Origin: Flavobacterium hydrophilum
GTDB lineage: Bacteria; Bacteroidota; Bacteroidia; Flavobacteriales; Flavobacteriaceae
Assembly: GCF_003202405.1 (NCBI RefSeq)
Contig: NZ_QJHL01000002.1
Coordinates: 62,001-126,000 of the forward strand
Direction of reading: 5' to 3'
DNA: 64,000 nt
The notes under the pieces were generated by a model that saw nothing but the letters and a program-made list of their open reading frames with translations, did not search any database and was not told the origin of the DNA. Every line of letters begins with the position of its first letter. Positions within the stretch are counted from its first letter, which is position 1. Shown in pieces: positions 1-8,467 of the stretch. Made by a program: the position numbers and the translations under genes.

Positions 1-8
1 TATATTTG
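1..8 (+). promoter_or_regulatory. Flavobacterial -7 promoter element TATATTTG
   Basis: The first eight bases are an exact match to the Bacteroidota -7 consensus TAnnTTTG, 25 bp before the ATG of the first gene. The -33 partner would lie outside the window. Confidence 0.6.
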
Positions 9-32
9 TAAGAAATCATTAAACCCCAAATC

Positions 33-680
33 ATGAAAAAAACAATTTTAATTACAGTTGCATTTCTATTTTCAATGCTTGGCCATGCTAAATTTAATAA
101 AGCGATTTTATACATGGAAGACGGAACCAAAAAAAACGGTTTAGCCGAAATGGTAGAAAATGGTGACTCTAAAGTAGTTTTCAAAACAGATGAAAAAGCA
201 AAAAAAGAAAAAATTGCCAGCGATTTGATTAAAAAAATAGAATTTACAGATGATGAAAAAAATGAGTTCATTGCCGAAAGATTGTATTTGACTTCTGCTA
301 ATGCTTTTTCAGGAAAATTTTCTAAATCAAAGGAGAAAAAATGGTTTTACATTCTGTATGACAGAGATATTAAAATTGGCTGTGTCGATTTTGCCGGAAC
401 AATGAAATACAATCCTTCAAAAGGTAAAACTTCAGGAGAGTTTGGAGATACAAGCTATTATTTTGGAAAGAAAAAAGGAGATGAATTATATTTTGGTTTT
501 TTAAAATCCAATGCCGGGATTGCTGTTCATACTCAGACAGGATCCAACATTAAAAAAATGTCCAAAGAAGCTTTTGCAGGATGTCCGAAACTGATTGCTG
601 CAATTGAAAAAGAAGATTTTAAAACAAAAACAGCATTAGAGCAGCTGATTGGTATTTTTGAAAGAAACAAGTGCAAGTAA
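33..680 (+). CDS. Hypothetical secreted protein
   Basis: 215 residues. Residues 1-19 form a Sec signal peptide (basic start, hydrophobic core, likely cut after GHA). The mature part is lysine-rich and soluble-looking, with only two cysteines in the mid and C-terminal part plus one near the end; no catalytic motif or family is recognised. The ATG sits 25 bp after a consensus -7 box, so the start is well supported. It is monocistronic and convergent with the GH8 gene, with a shared hairpin terminator between them. The likely location is the periplasm or cell surface. There is no T9SS sorting domain and no lipobox. Function unknown. Confidence 0.75.
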   Translation: MKKTILITVAFLFSMLGHAKFNKAILYMEDGTKKNGLAEMVENGDSKVVFKTDEKAKKEKIASDLIKKIEFTDDEKNEFIAERLYLTSANAFSGKFSKSKEKKWFYILYDRDIKIGCVDFAGTMKYNPSKGKTSGEFGDTSYYFGKKKGDELYFGFLKSNAGIAVHTQTGSNIKKMSKEAFAGCPKLIAAIEKEDFKTKTALEQLIGIFERNKCK

Positions 681-696
681 GAATATCTACAATACA

Positions 697-734
697 AAAA
701 CTCCCAAATTACAATTTGTAGTTTGGGGGTTTTA
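697..734. terminator. Bidirectional terminator between convergent genes
   Basis: The arms AAAACTCCCAAA and TTTGGGGGTTTT are complementary apart from one G-T pair, with an A run on the left and a T run on the right. The hairpin therefore can end both the plus-strand gene (stop at 680) and the minus-strand GH8 gene (stop at 744). Confidence 0.75.
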
Positions 735-743
735 GTTTAAGAG

Positions 744-2144
744 TTATTTTAAAATCACTTTTTTGGCGACAGTTTTAGTGCCGTTTGAAATTTTTATCAG
801 ATACAAACCAGAGGATTGATTAGCCAGATTAATTTCGGTATTTTCAGCAGATGCTTTTTGCTCTGAAATAAGGTTTCCTTGCGGAGAGAAAACCGTAATT
901 AATGAATTTTCAGGAGCCAGAACAGTAAATTTATCTGCACTCGGATTTGGGTAAAGTGAGACTGTAGATTCTTCAATATCAAAATCATCATTGGATAAAG
1001 TTGCGCTCGGTGGCAAATAAAAATTACCTGTTAATAAAAACGAATATAATGTTTTTAATGTGTGATTAAAGTAATTACCTGGCTCGTCTGTACTTTTTAA
1101 ATCATTATAAGAAGCATCTAAGTGATTCTGATTTTCTCCAGCCATTGCAGCACACGCAAAAGCACCCACAAAAGGAGCGTTGTGCCATTGTCCAATTAAC
1201 GTTCCATTTTGATTGTAACCATCTTTGATATTTGTCGTTCCTCCAAGAGTCATTCTAACAAAATCTGAGGATTTTTTTGAATACGTTTTTGCTTCCGGAG
1301 TTCCATACCATAGATAATCAACTGCAATTCTCCAAGGCGTTCTGCATGCGTCATAGTTATAGGTTTTACCGGCATTTACATATCCTCTGGGCTGCGCTTC
1401 TGCTGAATAATTTCCGGAACCATCACACCAGTCAGATACTAGTCCGCCGGCAGCGTTATTTAGAGTTAAATTATTATTGATTATCGTATAAGCTTTGGAA
1501 GCAACAGCATTCCAAAAAGCGGTATCATTCGTAAAAGCACCAAAAGCTCTGTAATAAGCAGGAGAAAAATAGGAAGGATTGGTAATTGAGCTTCCTCCAA
1601 AAGCATCTCCCGGTTTTAGTACAAAAGTGTTGGCTTCAATTTCATGCGTTTTGATGGCAGTGATTAAAGTTTTACCATCACTTTTATAATTGATGCTTCC
1701 GGTACTTCCCCATTGATAATCGGCAACGATTAATGCAAATGCAGCGTCTAATTCGGCATCTGTAGCTCCGTTGGCACCATTGATTACTGAACACCCATTG
1801 ATCCTCCAGTTCATTACACCATTGGCATTAACATTATCTTTATAGTACAGCCATAGACCATCAAAAAGATCTTTATCGCCTTTGTAAACACTAAGCAGCA
1901 TTCCATAGGCAATTCCTTCAGAAACGGTTTCCGTGGAATTAAATTTTACCCTGTATCTTCCATTTGTACAGGATTCTGTAAAGTTGGATTTCCAGGTATC
2001 ATAATTGTTTGAGGCATCCTGACTATCTTTTGTCGTTGCCATTAAGCCATTATTAAAAGTGATATTGGCAGGAAAAGGTTTTGTTGCTTGTGAATAATTT
2101 TCGATACAAAGAAAAAAACTCACCAATAAAAATAGGTTTTTCAT
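744..2144 (-). CDS. Glycoside hydrolase family 8 endoglucanase with T9SS sorting domain
   Basis: 466 residues. A signal peptide (1-19) is followed by a GH8 (alpha/alpha)6-barrel catalytic domain. The SEGIAYGML motif carries the general acid Glu76, matching SEGxxYGM of GH8 cellulases and xylanases, and ATDAELDAAFAL (127-138) matches the GH8 signature that holds the catalytic Asp129. After about residue 385 comes a linker and a T9SS type A domain: SLYPNPSADKF, then a beta-rich tail ending in GLYLIKISNGTKTVAKKVILK-like strands. GH8 enzymes cut beta-1,4-glucans (cellulose, chitosan, licheninan) or xylan; the exact substrate cannot be read here. The protein should be exported by Sec, then T9SS, and released or anchored outside. 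The cellulose-synthase-associated role of BcsZ is less likely, since no bcs genes are near. Confidence 0.9.
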   Translation of the reverse strand: MKNLFLLVSFFLCIENYSQATKPFPANITFNNGLMATTKDSQDASNNYDTWKSNFTESCTNGRYRVKFNSTETVSEGIAYGMLLSVYKGDKDLFDGLWLYYKDNVNANGVMNWRINGCSVINGANGATDAELDAAFALIVADYQWGSTGSINYKSDGKTLITAIKTHEIEANTFVLKPGDAFGGSSITNPSYFSPAYYRAFGAFTNDTAFWNAVASKAYTIINNNLTLNNAAGGLVSDWCDGSGNYSAEAQPRGYVNAGKTYNYDACRTPWRIAVDYLWYGTPEAKTYSKKSSDFVRMTLGGTTNIKDGYNQNGTLIGQWHNAPFVGAFACAAMAGENQNHLDASYNDLKSTDEPGNYFNHTLKTLYSFLLTGNFYLPPSATLSNDDFDIEESTVSLYPNPSADKFTVLAPENSLITVFSPQGNLISEQKASAENTEINLANQSSGLYLIKISNGTKTVAKKVILK

Positions 2145-2197
2145 GTTTATATAAATTTAGGGACGATAAAAGTAAGATTTTTTATATAAATAAAAAA

Positions 2198-2227
2198 AAC
2201 CCGAAATCATAATTATAATTTCGGGTT
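2198..2227 (-). terminator. Rho-independent terminator of the adhesin operon
   Basis: Perfect 10-bp arms AACCCGAAAT / ATTTCGGGTT with a 10-nt loop, flanked on the left by an A run that becomes the U tract when transcribed from the minus strand. It lies 21 bp past the stop of the large adhesin gene. Confidence 0.85.
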
Positions 2228-2247
2228 CCTGAAAAACTAAATTTATT

Positions 2248-5200
2248 CTATTTCTGTATGATTAATTTTTGAGTTTTTATGTTACTGTCACTAATATTTT
2301 TAATAAAATAAGTGCCGTCTGATACGTTTTCTAAATTTAAAGTATTGAGTATATTTTCATGTAAATCAAATGATTTAATAGTTTTTCCTAAGCCATCTAC
2401 TATAATATAATTCCCTTCGTACGGTGTAATAATATTTACGACTCCTTTGCTTGGATTAGGATAAATCTTAAATTCATTGCGTTCAAAATCATCAACAGCC
2501 AGACTACTTATAGTAACACAATTGGAAGTTACTGTACAATCTGCTAAAGTAATATCAACTTTATAATCTCCAATTGCCAATGCAGTATAAGACTGATTTG
2601 TTTCACCTGAAAGTAAAGTATTTGGACATTGGTACCATTGATAAGTTGCTCCTGACTGAGTAGCAGTCAATATATCTGAATTTTTGGTAACTGCAGTATT
2701 AATTGCTGAGGAGTAATTTATAGTTAAATTCAAAGTTTTGGTATCGCAACCAACAGTATTCGTATAAGTTCCTGATGTTGTATAAGTTGTACTATTTTCT
2801 GACCAGAAATAATTATCGCAGGCAGATACTGTTTGAGAAGATGATGTTGAAGGAGTTCCGGTAACTGTTTTTACCAACAATATGTCACTTGCACAATAAG
2901 CGGCTTCACAAGCTACACAATAAGTGGTATTATTTGCTGTAGGAGTAGCAGTTACAGATGCACCTGTTGCAAAACTGGTTCCACCTGTTATGGAAGTATA
3001 CCAGGTAGGAGTAGTTCCTAATGGACAGGTAGCATTTAGACTTACAGTTGCTGTTCCCAAACAAGGAATATTTTCTGTGGTGTTTGTAAAAGTGGCATTC
3101 GCCGGTTTAATTGATGTAGTTGTAACATTAGAATTTACGGTTGTAAAATTCGTTCCGCTTACAGATGCCTGATTGGTTACAGCACATGTATTTACCGGTA
3201 GCGAATTGGCAGCATTTACGGTTGCACTAAAAGTGATTATAGTACTTTTTCCTGCAGGTAAAGTAAATGGACCTACAGTAATAGTTTCTCCGGATGTTAT
3301 TTTTGCCGTATTATTATTTTTTGCAGTTGAAGTGTCTTCAGCTTTATTTTGAATTTCCGTTATTGAAGCTGATTCTTCTATTACAGGAGTTGGTGCAAAT
3401 TTTGCGGCTGATGGATTGTCTGGTATTAAAGCTGTTCCTGATACTATTGTTCCTCCGCCTTGTTCGTCTATAGCTGTTCTTGATTCGGAATTATTAGAAT
3501 TCCAAAAATTGGTAAGCGCTGTAGTTCTGTCGCCCGGCCCATTTGACAAAGCTGTTGTGCCTTGTAAAATTATCTGACTGTTTGCGCCTAACGAAAGAAC
3601 ATCAAAGGCTCCGGCAGCTAAACCAGTTACAGGGCTGTTGGTTGTATTGCCGCCTATGTTAGCCGCACTTATCAAAGTACTTGAAGCAATGTTTCCAATA
3701 GCAATTACCCCAACGTGAGCGTAAGCATTGGTTACCAGACTAATATTATTGTTTTTTATAGTAGCGTCTATACGGGCATTTCCTAATAAGCCATTATCAT
3801 TCGATTCAGAAATAATACCATAGTTGCTGATGTTGGTAATGGTATTATTTAATATTTCTGTAATATGTTTAGCATTTCCATAAGCAGCAACAGAAATACC
3901 ATTAGATACAGATGCTGTTCCACCGCCTTCAATCGTATTGTTATTGATTCGGCCTTTCATTGTTCCTGTACCCTGATTGCCAATGTTGCAGGTAAAGCTG
4001 CCATTAAAACTTGATTTTATGGTATTGTTGATTACATTATAGCTTACAGTTGATGTTCCGGTTGATTGTAACTCCAAACCATTACTGCCAGGGCTTGAAA
4101 CGGCTGCATTTATTGTATTTCCATCAGCTAAAAGATTTCCCCCTACCTGAATATTATTTACAGAACTACCACCGAAATTTAATGATAAGCCATATGTTTT
4201 GGCGTTTGAAAAATCGTTTCCTTTTAAGGTTATCGTATTATTTGATGTTCCATAACCCTGAAAAATGAAATTACTTGCACCATTTGCCTTATTAAATGAA
4301 TTTTTGAACTGACATCCGGTAACTGTTAAATTTAGTGTTGGGTTTGTAGATAATATACCATTGTAGCCATAAAAACCGCGACCCCATGAATCATTAACAT
4401 TGGTATTTGTTATGGAACTGGTTCCACCAAGATTTAAAGCGTAAATACCACCAACTTCTGAACCTGCAGTATTGCTTCCGCAACCCGTCAGCGTACTGTT
4501 GGCAAGTGAAAAAGTAGTTACATTATTAATATTAATACCTGTTGCATTGTTAGTACCAGTAATGGAGATATTATCTAATGTAACTCCTGTAACTGTTTTT
4601 AAATGAATTGCTCCATTGCAATTGGAATTATCAACGGCTGGAGTGCTACAGGCACCGCCAGTATTTGCGTTTAAAAAGTTAATGTTTTTAAGTGTAACGT
4701 TTGTACAAGAAATAAATTCAGCTCCTCTGTTGATTATATTTTGAATAGTACCTCCAGATCCTGCAGTTGTCCCTATACCCGTAACCTGAAAACTTCCTGT
4801 TGAATTTGCTACAGATATTCCTTTTGAAGCTCCGTTTGCAGAGATACTTTTAAAAATACAATCTAAAACTCCTCCGGCAGCAATATTTACAGGTATAGCT
4901 GTTCCTCCTGTAATGGTTACATCTCTTACTTTTAAAGTTCCAACACTTGTACCAGCCATAGTTGCGTTAGTTCCGGTAAGGGTGATTCCTTCTACATCAT
5001 TGTTTAATTTAAGATTTAAAACCGAAAAATTTGGACTTGTACCGCCAGTTGATGGTAAAGGATTACTGTAAGCCGGTACTGAAATTCCCAATATTGAAGT
5101 TAAACTTGCCGTTGCTCCCTGACCAATTAATTTTTGATTGTTTGATAAAGTTAATGCTGTACCGCTGCTTCCAGTACCTGTATAAACAAAAATAGAGGCT

Positions 5201-5964
5201 GTTGCTGAAACAGGGACTTCCTGTACCGTTTTAAAAGGGCTTGATAAAGTACCATTGCCACTTGTAGCAACAGAGCTGTTTACAAAAAAGATAGGTGCAG
5301 ACACTGTAATGTTTACGGTTGCGATACTTGTTTTTCCGTTACTGTTAGTTAAAGTATAGGTAAAGCTGTCTGTACCTGAATAGCCTGAAGTAGAATTGTA
5401 AGTAAAAGAACCATTCGGATTTAAAACTGCTGTACCATTAGTCGGATTGGCCAAAATTGCTACCGTTAATGCTGTTACGTCAGGGCTAATATCATTTGCC
5501 AGAACTCCTGCTGCTGCATTAACAGTAATTCCAACATTTCCAATAGAGTTATAGTTATCATTTACTGCAATAGGAGTTACTTTTAATGAGCCTGGAACGT
5601 AGGTTAGATTAGCATCCAGAATATTCTGGAACGTTGTTCCTAATGCATCATCAGTACCACTATTTGTAAGTGTTAAAGTGAAATCAAGCTGTGAACCGGG
5701 TACGGCATTTCCGCCACCGTTTACGACTACAGCATTAGTTACACTAATACTTGCTGCAACCGCTGCATCAGCATTTGTTTTTTGCTTTGTTAGAAACGGT
5801 TTATCTATAATTTCAGCTGTCTTATTTACAGATTCTTTTTTAGGTTCTGTTAACTGTTTTGCTAATGGAGCAACAAAGTTTTCATTAATAAAACCGCTAT
5901 ATTTCATTCCAAAAGTTAAGAATCCAAGCAGTATTATAATAACTAAGAGTTTGTTTTTTTTCAT
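2248..5964 (-). CDS. Giant surface protein: DUF11-like, cadherin-like and parallel beta-helix domains, T9SS sorting domain
   Basis: 1238 residues. The N-terminal hydrophobic stretch 6-23 is a signal peptide or anchor. From about 70 a DUF11-like strand set begins (SQLDFTLTLTNSGTDD), then a cadherin/VCBS-like Ig repeat (about 112-222; AVNDNYNS, GVLANDISPD, GTDSFTYTLTN). Residues about 225-800 are Asn/Gly/Thr-rich short repeats typical of a right-handed parallel beta-helix. About 880-960 looks like the second half of the interrupted DUF11 fold. Ig-like, cysteine-containing modules follow, and the last 75 residues are a T9SS type A domain (FKIYPNPSKGVVNI). It is a predicted adhesin or surface filament. 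It starts 28 bp after the DUF6916-like gene, so it is probably the last gene of the tail-collar operon. Confidence 0.8.
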   Translation of the reverse strand: MKKNKLLVIIILLGFLTFGMKYSGFINENFVAPLAKQLTEPKKESVNKTAEIIDKPFLTKQKTNADAAVAASISVTNAVVVNGGGNAVPGSQLDFTLTLTNSGTDDALGTTFQNILDANLTYVPGSLKVTPIAVNDNYNSIGNVGITVNAAAGVLANDISPDVTALTVAILANPTNGTAVLNPNGSFTYNSTSGYSGTDSFTYTLTNSNGKTSIATVNITVSAPIFFVNSSVATSGNGTLSSPFKTVQEVPVSATASIFVYTGTGSSGTALTLSNNQKLIGQGATASLTSILGISVPAYSNPLPSTGGTSPNFSVLNLKLNNDVEGITLTGTNATMAGTSVGTLKVRDVTITGGTAIPVNIAAGGVLDCIFKSISANGASKGISVANSTGSFQVTGIGTTAGSGGTIQNIINRGAEFISCTNVTLKNINFLNANTGGACSTPAVDNSNCNGAIHLKTVTGVTLDNISITGTNNATGININNVTTFSLANSTLTGCGSNTAGSEVGGIYALNLGGTSSITNTNVNDSWGRGFYGYNGILSTNPTLNLTVTGCQFKNSFNKANGASNFIFQGYGTSNNTITLKGNDFSNAKTYGLSLNFGGSSVNNIQVGGNLLADGNTINAAVSSPGSNGLELQSTGTSTVSYNVINNTIKSSFNGSFTCNIGNQGTGTMKGRINNNTIEGGGTASVSNGISVAAYGNAKHITEILNNTITNISNYGIISESNDNGLLGNARIDATIKNNNISLVTNAYAHVGVIAIGNIASSTLISAANIGGNTTNSPVTGLAAGAFDVLSLGANSQIILQGTTALSNGPGDRTTALTNFWNSNNSESRTAIDEQGGGTIVSGTALIPDNPSAAKFAPTPVIEESASITEIQNKAEDTSTAKNNNTAKITSGETITVGPFTLPAGKSTIITFSATVNAANSLPVNTCAVTNQASVSGTNFTTVNSNVTTTSIKPANATFTNTTENIPCLGTATVSLNATCPLGTTPTWYTSITGGTSFATGASVTATPTANNTTYCVACEAAYCASDILLVKTVTGTPSTSSSQTVSACDNYFWSENSTTYTTSGTYTNTVGCDTKTLNLTINYSSAINTAVTKNSDILTATQSGATYQWYQCPNTLLSGETNQSYTALAIGDYKVDITLADCTVTSNCVTISSLAVDDFERNEFKIYPNPSKGVVNIITPYEGNYIIVDGLGKTIKSFDLHENILNTLNLENVSDGTYFIKNISDSNIKTQKLIIQK

Positions 5965-5992
5965 TTTTTTTCAATTTAATGAGTTAGCATTA

Positions 5993-6292
5993 TTAAGAAA
6001 AGACAGCTTCATATTTCATCCCCATATCATCAAAACCAAGCGGACTGAGGAATAATTGTAAATCACCTTTTTCAGGATGTACAATGGTAAAAATACCCTG
6101 TTCGTAATATTCATTTTTTTGATCTGTACGAAAAACAATAGAAAAGGGATTTCTTTCTAACGGCGAATAATTATTCAGTTTTGTTACTTCTATTAATTCC
6201 GCATCAAGCTGAACTTCATCTGAAATACTAATTGTAAATGCAGTATTAAGCAATGTATCAAAATCGTTTAAAGTAAGTAAAGCTATATCCAT
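5993..6292 (-). CDS. Small DUF6916-like protein
   Basis: 99 residues, no signal peptide or membrane segment. It begins MDIALLTLNDFDTLLNTAFTI and ends with a segment on the pattern of DUF6916, a small family I recall as found beside tail-collar protein genes. Most of it is predicted beta-structure (HPEKGDLQLFLSPLGFD). It lies between the GNAT (22 bp upstream) and the adhesin (28 bp downstream) on the same strand, so co-transcription is likely. By analogy with its neighbours it may help assemble or cap the collar proteins; that is inference. The family assignment is from memory of sequence pattern and is moderate. Confidence 0.6.
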   Translation of the reverse strand: MDIALLTLNDFDTLLNTAFTISISDEVQLDAELIEVTKLNNYSPLERNPFSIVFRTDQKNEYYEQGIFTIVHPEKGDLQLFLSPLGFDDMGMKYEAVFS

Positions 6293-6314
6293 TCATTCTA
6301 TTTATTATTTATCT

Positions 6315-6809
6315 TTATTCAGGACTCCATTCCATTAAATGGTAGACACCGTTTGTTTCACTTATTTTTATAAATCCTAATCTTTTATATAAATTCATGG
6401 CAGGATTAAAACTTTCTACATGAATACTTACTTTCATGTTTTCTTCAGAGGCTTTTTTAATAATTTCATTTAAAATTAAACTTCCGATATTTTTTTTTCG
6501 CCACTCCGGTAATAAAGTGATGTCTATAATTCTGAACCCTTTTTTTTCAAAAAAGAAATCAATATATAATCTTCCAATTACAATATTTTCTTTTTCAATT
6601 ATATAAAATTTTGCACCGGTATAATTATTTTGATAATATTCATGCTGGGCAAAAAACTGCTGTTCAATAAAAAATTGTTTTTGTTCCTGGTTCCAATTGG
6701 TTCCTTGATCTAATTCTTCTGTTCTTGTACTTCCGTAAATTTTGCACAAAACAGGTAAATCATTATTTTGTATTTCACGAAGGTTTACATTTTTTATATT
6801 TAAATCCAA
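6315..6809 (-). CDS. GNAT-family N-acetyltransferase
   Basis: 164 residues with the GNAT layout. The acetyl-CoA pyrophosphate loop is near 114-122 (RKKNIGSLI, a variant of the R/Q-x-x-G-x-G/A pattern), preceded by strand beta4 (RIIDITLLPEW) and followed by VSIHVESFNPAMNLYKRLGFIKI, the usual motif B with the Asn and Tyr of GNATs. Substrate is not predictable. It sits inside the collar cassette, 14 bp after the last collar gene and 22 bp before the DUF6916-like gene. This points to acetylation of a cassette product or a small ligand, which is inference. Confidence 0.85.
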   Translation of the reverse strand: MDLNIKNVNLREIQNNDLPVLCKIYGSTRTEELDQGTNWNQEQKQFFIEQQFFAQHEYYQNNYTGAKFYIIEKENIVIGRLYIDFFFEKKGFRIIDITLLPEWRKKNIGSLILNEIIKKASEENMKVSIHVESFNPAMNLYKRLGFIKISETNGVYHLMEWSPE

Positions 6810-6822
6810 TACAGATGATTTA

Positions 6823-7341
6823 TTAACCTCTTGGAGGAAAAACCCCCTGAAGTGCTATACAAAAATTCATTGTTAAATAAGGCATCATATTGTTGTGTGG
6901 CAAACTGCCTCCTGTAGGTGAAATTGAATTCGCCCCCATTGTCACTGCTGCACCTACGGACGCATAAACTTTAACAGGATTACCACGTCCTAAGCTATTG
7001 TTTGCAGGAGTTGTAGACTGAGAATTTAAACTTGTAACAGATAGTTTATGACTATGTGCAGGTATTTCTGATTCTAGTAAAGTTACGGTTTCACTGCCTC
7101 CAGTTTCTCCTAAATCATGCAGTGATAATCCCGGACCCTGACCAGGATGCATAGGTGATCTGCCCTGCAGATCCGGCAATGCAAAATTAGATTGTCCGTT
7201 CCCTCCATACGTGGTACCTAATAATGAAAAAAGAGCTGTATTTTGAGAAAGTGGTAAAATTTGTCCGTTACAAAAAGCCCAGCCTCTTGGTGCAAAATTA
7301 AATCCGAAAATGCGTATTTCACTTACAAATGGATCTGCCAT
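6823..7341 (-). CDS. Phage tail collar domain protein (MdpB-like), third copy
   Basis: 172 residues. It has the collar (PF07484-type) signature near the N-terminus: NFAPRGWAFCNGQILPLSQNTALFSLLGTTYGG, then LPDLQGRSPMHPGQG, and a C-terminal AxTMNFCIALQGVFP end common to microcystin-dependent-protein MdpB relatives. There is no signal peptide. It is the third of three tandem paralogues (7919-8431, 7375-7896, 6823-7341) spaced by 22-33 bp. The family is named after phage tail fibre collars, yet no other phage gene is present. Likely role: trimeric fibre or surface/structural protein. How it leaves the cell, if it does, is unclear. Confidence 0.88.
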   Translation of the reverse strand: MADPFVSEIRIFGFNFAPRGWAFCNGQILPLSQNTALFSLLGTTYGGNGQSNFALPDLQGRSPMHPGQGPGLSLHDLGETGGSETVTLLESEIPAHSHKLSVTSLNSQSTTPANNSLGRGNPVKVYASVGAAVTMGANSISPTGGSLPHNNMMPYLTMNFCIALQGVFPPRG

Positions 7342-7374
7342 ATCGAGATTATTTTATATGTTATTTTAATTAAA

Positions 7375-7896
7375 TTAGGTTTGACTTGGAAAAATTCCAA
7401 ACAATGAAATGATAAAATCAATACATAAATAAGGTTGAAAATTAGTATGAGGCTGACTACCGCCAATTGAACTAATCTCTGAAGGATCTAATGCTACTGT
7501 AGGACTTGCGGTCGAATATATTTTGTTTCCCGTAGCAGTGGTACTCAAATAAGCATCTGCAGGACTGGTACTATTTGCTAAATCTGTCGTAGCCAGTACA
7601 GCATGATTATGAGAAGGTATTTGCTGTGCAGTAAGCGTTATTTCTTCAGCACCTCCTGATTCGCCTAAATTATATGTAGTACCAGAACTTCCGGTACCAG
7701 TATGAATAGGAAGACGGCCCCGTAAATCTGGTAATTTAAAAGTTTCTTGTCCGTCACCACCGTAAGTGGTTCCAATTAATTGAAATAAGGTTTCGTTTTC
7801 TGAAATTGGCAATAATTGTCCTTCACAAAACATCCATCCTGCAGGAGCAAAATTACCAGCAAACATTCTGATTTCACCAACGTAAGGTTGTGCCAT
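7375..7896 (-). CDS. Phage tail collar domain protein (MdpB-like), second copy
   Basis: 173 residues, the middle one of three tandem collar paralogues. The signature runs NFAPAGWMFCEGQLLPISENETLFQLIGTTYGG, then FKLPDLRGRLPIHTG. A conserved HNH-like segment (IPSHNHAV) precedes a variable Ser/Thr-rich loop of about 40 residues, and a conserved GGSQPHTNFQPYLCIDFIISLFGIFP end closes it. The variable loop between the SHNH and QPH motifs differs most among the three copies, as expected if it forms a binding or tip surface. Same operon as its neighbours; no signal peptide seen. Confidence 0.88.
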   Translation of the reverse strand: MAQPYVGEIRMFAGNFAPAGWMFCEGQLLPISENETLFQLIGTTYGGDGQETFKLPDLRGRLPIHTGTGSSGTTYNLGESGGAEEITLTAQQIPSHNHAVLATTDLANSTSPADAYLSTTATGNKIYSTASPTVALDPSEISSIGGSQPHTNFQPYLCIDFIISLFGIFPSQT

Positions 7897-7918
7897 AATA
7901 GTTACTTTTTAAATGTTA

Positions 7919-8431
7919 TTAATTAGGAGAAGGAAATATTCCTTGCAGAGCGATACAAAAAGTAAGCGCAAGAAAAGGCTGCATATTCAAATGCGGCTGA
8001 TTACCACCGATATTAGAAATTAAAGCAGGGTTCATAGCAGTCAGATTTTGTCCAGAAGCATTGTAAACCTGATTTGGAGCTGTATTTCCTAATTTACTGG
8101 TGTCTAAAACAGGAATATTAGTACTCACTGCTTCATTGGTGTTAAACAAAGTATGTTTATGTGTTGGCAATTCATTTATTGTGAGGGTATGGGCTTCTTC
8201 TCCGCCTGTTTGGCCAAGTGTAAAATTATTTCCAAAATGAATTGGGGTTTTTCCTCGTAAATTAGGTAATGCAAAAGTGGTTTGTCCGTTGCCGCCAAAA
8301 GTGGTTCCTAATAAAGAAAACAGAGCCTGATTTTGATTTATAGGTAAAAATTGTCCATTGCATTGTGCCCATCCTTTTGGAGCAAAATTGAATGACATAA
8401 TTCTGGTTTCAGCTAAAAATGGTTCTGCCAT
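7919..8431 (-). CDS. Phage tail collar domain protein (MdpB-like), first copy
   Basis: 170 residues, the promoter-proximal copy of the triplet. It carries NFAPKGWAQCNGQFLPINQNQALFSLLGTTFGG, then FALPNLRGKTPIHFG, LPTHKHTL and GGNQPHLNMQPFLALTFCIALQGIFP. It starts 36 bp after the Tat-signal gene stop. The core is close to copy three and less close to copy two, consistent with old tandem duplication and divergence. Function in bacteria outside phages is not established; a structural or adhesive role is the usual guess. Confidence 0.88.
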   Translation of the reverse strand: MAEPFLAETRIMSFNFAPKGWAQCNGQFLPINQNQALFSLLGTTFGGNGQTTFALPNLRGKTPIHFGNNFTLGQTGGEEAHTLTINELPTHKHTLFNTNEAVSTNIPVLDTSKLGNTAPNQVYNASGQNLTAMNPALISNIGGNQPHLNMQPFLALTFCIALQGIFPSPN

Positions 8432-8467
8432 GTTGAGATATTTTAGATGTTTTTATTGAATATTTTG

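Noticed and set aside
5678..6055. 125-codon plus-strand ORF over the adhesin start
   Set aside because: It is antisense to the adhesin signal region and the DUF6916-like gene, has no promoter or recognisable family, and looks like a frame shadow.
6823..8431. Prophage remnant
   Set aside because: Collar-domain proteins alone are common in non-phage MdpB-like loci; no integrase, capsid, terminase or lysis gene lies within the window.
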